Assembly: GCA_013138705.1 (NCBI GenBank) | Contig: WTCF01000143.1 | Span: forward strand, 1 to 6,031 | Direction: 5' to 3' | Length of the DNA stretch: 6,031 nucleotides | DNA from: Deltaproteobacteria bacterium | GTDB lineage: Bacteria; Desulfobacterota; Dissulfuribacteria; Dissulfuribacterales; UBA3076 | Part shown: in pieces, positions 5,566 to 6,031 of the stretch | Position numbering within the stretch: the first letter of the stretch is position 1 | Layout: every line of letters begins with the position of its first letter | Made by a program: the position numbers and the translations under genes | Notes under the pieces: generated by a model | What the model was told of the DNA's origin: nothing | Seen by the model: the letters and a program-made list of their open reading frames with translations, nothing else | Database searches by the model: none

Positions 5566-5639
5566 GATTACCCCAGTAATCCGCGATGAACCTTATTTAG
5601 TTACTTATGGATATCCTGCCTAGTTAATCGATGTCAACC

Positions 5640-5825
5640 TTAGGGTCTGAAAAAAAAATAACTTGGCATTTTCGCATCCCATCTTCACCATATCTTTAAT
5701 CGATCCTCAATCGCAAAATCCTCGAATTAGCACTGCTAGTCCTGCGGTTTTGCTCAATCAGATCGACTAAATCTATGGCAAATCTGAGTACGAATTCTAC
5801 CAACTTATTTTTTTTCAGACCCTTA
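5640..5825. mobile_element. 180-bp fold-back element (MITE) flanked by TTA
   Basis: The ends of 5643-5822 are GGGTCTG-A9-TAACTTGG and, inverted, GGGTCTG-A8-TAAGTTGG (positions 5643-5666 and 5800-5822). TTA stands on both sides (5640-5642, 5823-5825), a plausible 3-bp target duplication. The interior continues the palindrome imperfectly: CCATA..TTTA.TCGATC and GCAAAA (left half) reappear inverted in the right half, so the whole element can fold back. It has no coding capacity. It interrupts a degraded reading frame (5823-5943), which supports real insertion. IS family not recognised with confidence. Confidence 0.75.
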
Positions 5826-5943
5826 CCAAGTACGCCAAAAATAAGTGCATCTTATATTAGCCCTCATCATACATCGGATTCAGACAGTAATCACGCAATT
5901 TACAGATGTTTACAACTGAATGCTCTGCATTTGGAATTGTCAT
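5823..5943 (-). pseudogene. Broken DUF6883-like gene, interrupted by the fold-back element
   Basis: From ATG at 5943 the minus strand reads MTIPNAEHSVVNICKLRDYC, then LNPMYDEG, followed by TAA (5857-5859). This matches my memory of the N-terminus of DUF6883 proteins (PNAE.AVVDI.KLRDYCLNP...G.HKARLFASALGLT). Beyond the stop the same frame continues YKMHLFLAYLV, aligning without gap to HKARLFASALG, so TAA probably replaced a Lys codon. The fold-back element then cuts the frame; past it, after one TTA copy, RLTS may continue the LTS of the family. The frame is open upstream to the window edge (at least 28 more codons, including an ATG at 6024), but those residues look non-family. Function of DUF6883 is not established to my knowledge. 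Nonsense mutation plus insertion make this a pseudogene. Confidence 0.65.
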
Positions 5944-6031
5944 TGGGGAAATTTTTGCAATAATACGGATAGCAATCCTCCCTATAGCCACATGAAGAAG
6001 CCGTCCATCCTGATTTTCCCACATGCCAACA

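Larger units (their letters stand above)
5259..5600. mobile_element. 326-bp non-autonomous transposon (MITE) with 8-bp target duplication
   Basis: The element proper is 5267-5592. Its left end GGCTCATCGCGGATTAGTGG is repeated inverted at the right end (rc of 5592: GGTTCATCGCGGATTACTGG), 19 of 21 bases matching. Both ends are flanked directly by TTATTTAG (5259-5266 and 5593-5600), an 8-bp AT-rich target duplication. No transposase frame is present, so it would need a helper in trans. Ends starting with GG and 8-bp AT-rich duplications fit the ISL3 family; that assignment is inference. The interior contains a heptamer repeat (5363-5400), a 25-bp inverted repeat and a REP-like hairpin pair. It lies about 90 bp upstream of the nucleotidyltransferase gene and could affect its promoter. 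Confidence 0.85.

Noticed and set aside
5775..5963. 62-codon plus-strand reading frame.
   Set aside because: It crosses the right end of the fold-back element and its poly-T tract, has no ribosome site, and overlaps the better supported minus-strand relic.
5901..6031. A cysteine-rich 43-codon minus-strand frame from the window edge (CPYYC-like spacing).
   Set aside because: It is in a different frame from the DUF6883-like relic, lacks a start and recognisable family, and cannot be judged because the window ends.

Overview
The window looks like a chromosomal stretch of a Gram-negative anaerobe, probably a Desulfobacterota (delta-proteobacterial, sulfate-reducer-like) or a similar lineage. The clues are a class III-type multiheme c cytochrome, an OmpA-family lipoprotein, and a two-subunit (alpha2beta2-type) glycyl-tRNA synthetase next to a glycogen gene. 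No rRNA or other marker fixes the lineage, so this placement is an inference.

Layout. All intact genes lie on the minus strand, so transcription runs from high to low coordinates. From 4044 down to 1 there is a tightly packed series: a membrane-anchored or secreted triheme cytochrome c (4044-3523), an unrecognised exported 18 kDa protein (3452-2958), a glycine-zipper/OmpA lipoprotein (2870-2217), glgC for ADP-glucose synthesis (2153-885), glyQ (888-31), and the first 11 codons of glyS (34-1). glgC/glyQ and glyQ/glyS each overlap by 4 bp (ATGA and GTGA), so these three are surely cotranscribed. The three envelope genes each have an AGGAGG ribosome site exactly 7 nt before ATG. They are separated by 63-87 bp and may share the transcript, starting from a weak promoter near 4110-4138 that overlaps a three-armed inverted repeat.

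Upstream is an accessory zone (about 4050-6031). It holds a 36-codon remnant of a four-helix-bundle (23S rRNA intervening-sequence protein) gene on the plus strand. Next comes a two-gene minus-strand module: an AbiEii-like nucleotidyltransferase and a 69-aa acidic protein, with a possible terminator. The stretch 5168-6031 has no intact gene. It contains a 326-bp non-autonomous transposon with 19/21 matching inverted ends and an 8-bp target duplication TTATTTAG, and nested inside it a 25-bp inverted repeat and a head-to-head pair of REP-like hairpins. Beyond it lies a second, 180-bp fold-back element flanked by TTA, which sits inside a broken gene that reads like DUF6883.

How it fits together. 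The left two thirds combine housekeeping functions (glycogen precursor synthesis, tRNA-Gly charging) with an envelope/redox trio of unknown joint role. The right third is a decaying insertion hot spot. A recurring theme is imperfect heptamer tandem repeats in three separate non-coding places (2175-2216, 4244-4278, 5363-5400). They have different base sequences but the same 7-bp period, and this is the least explained pattern in the window.
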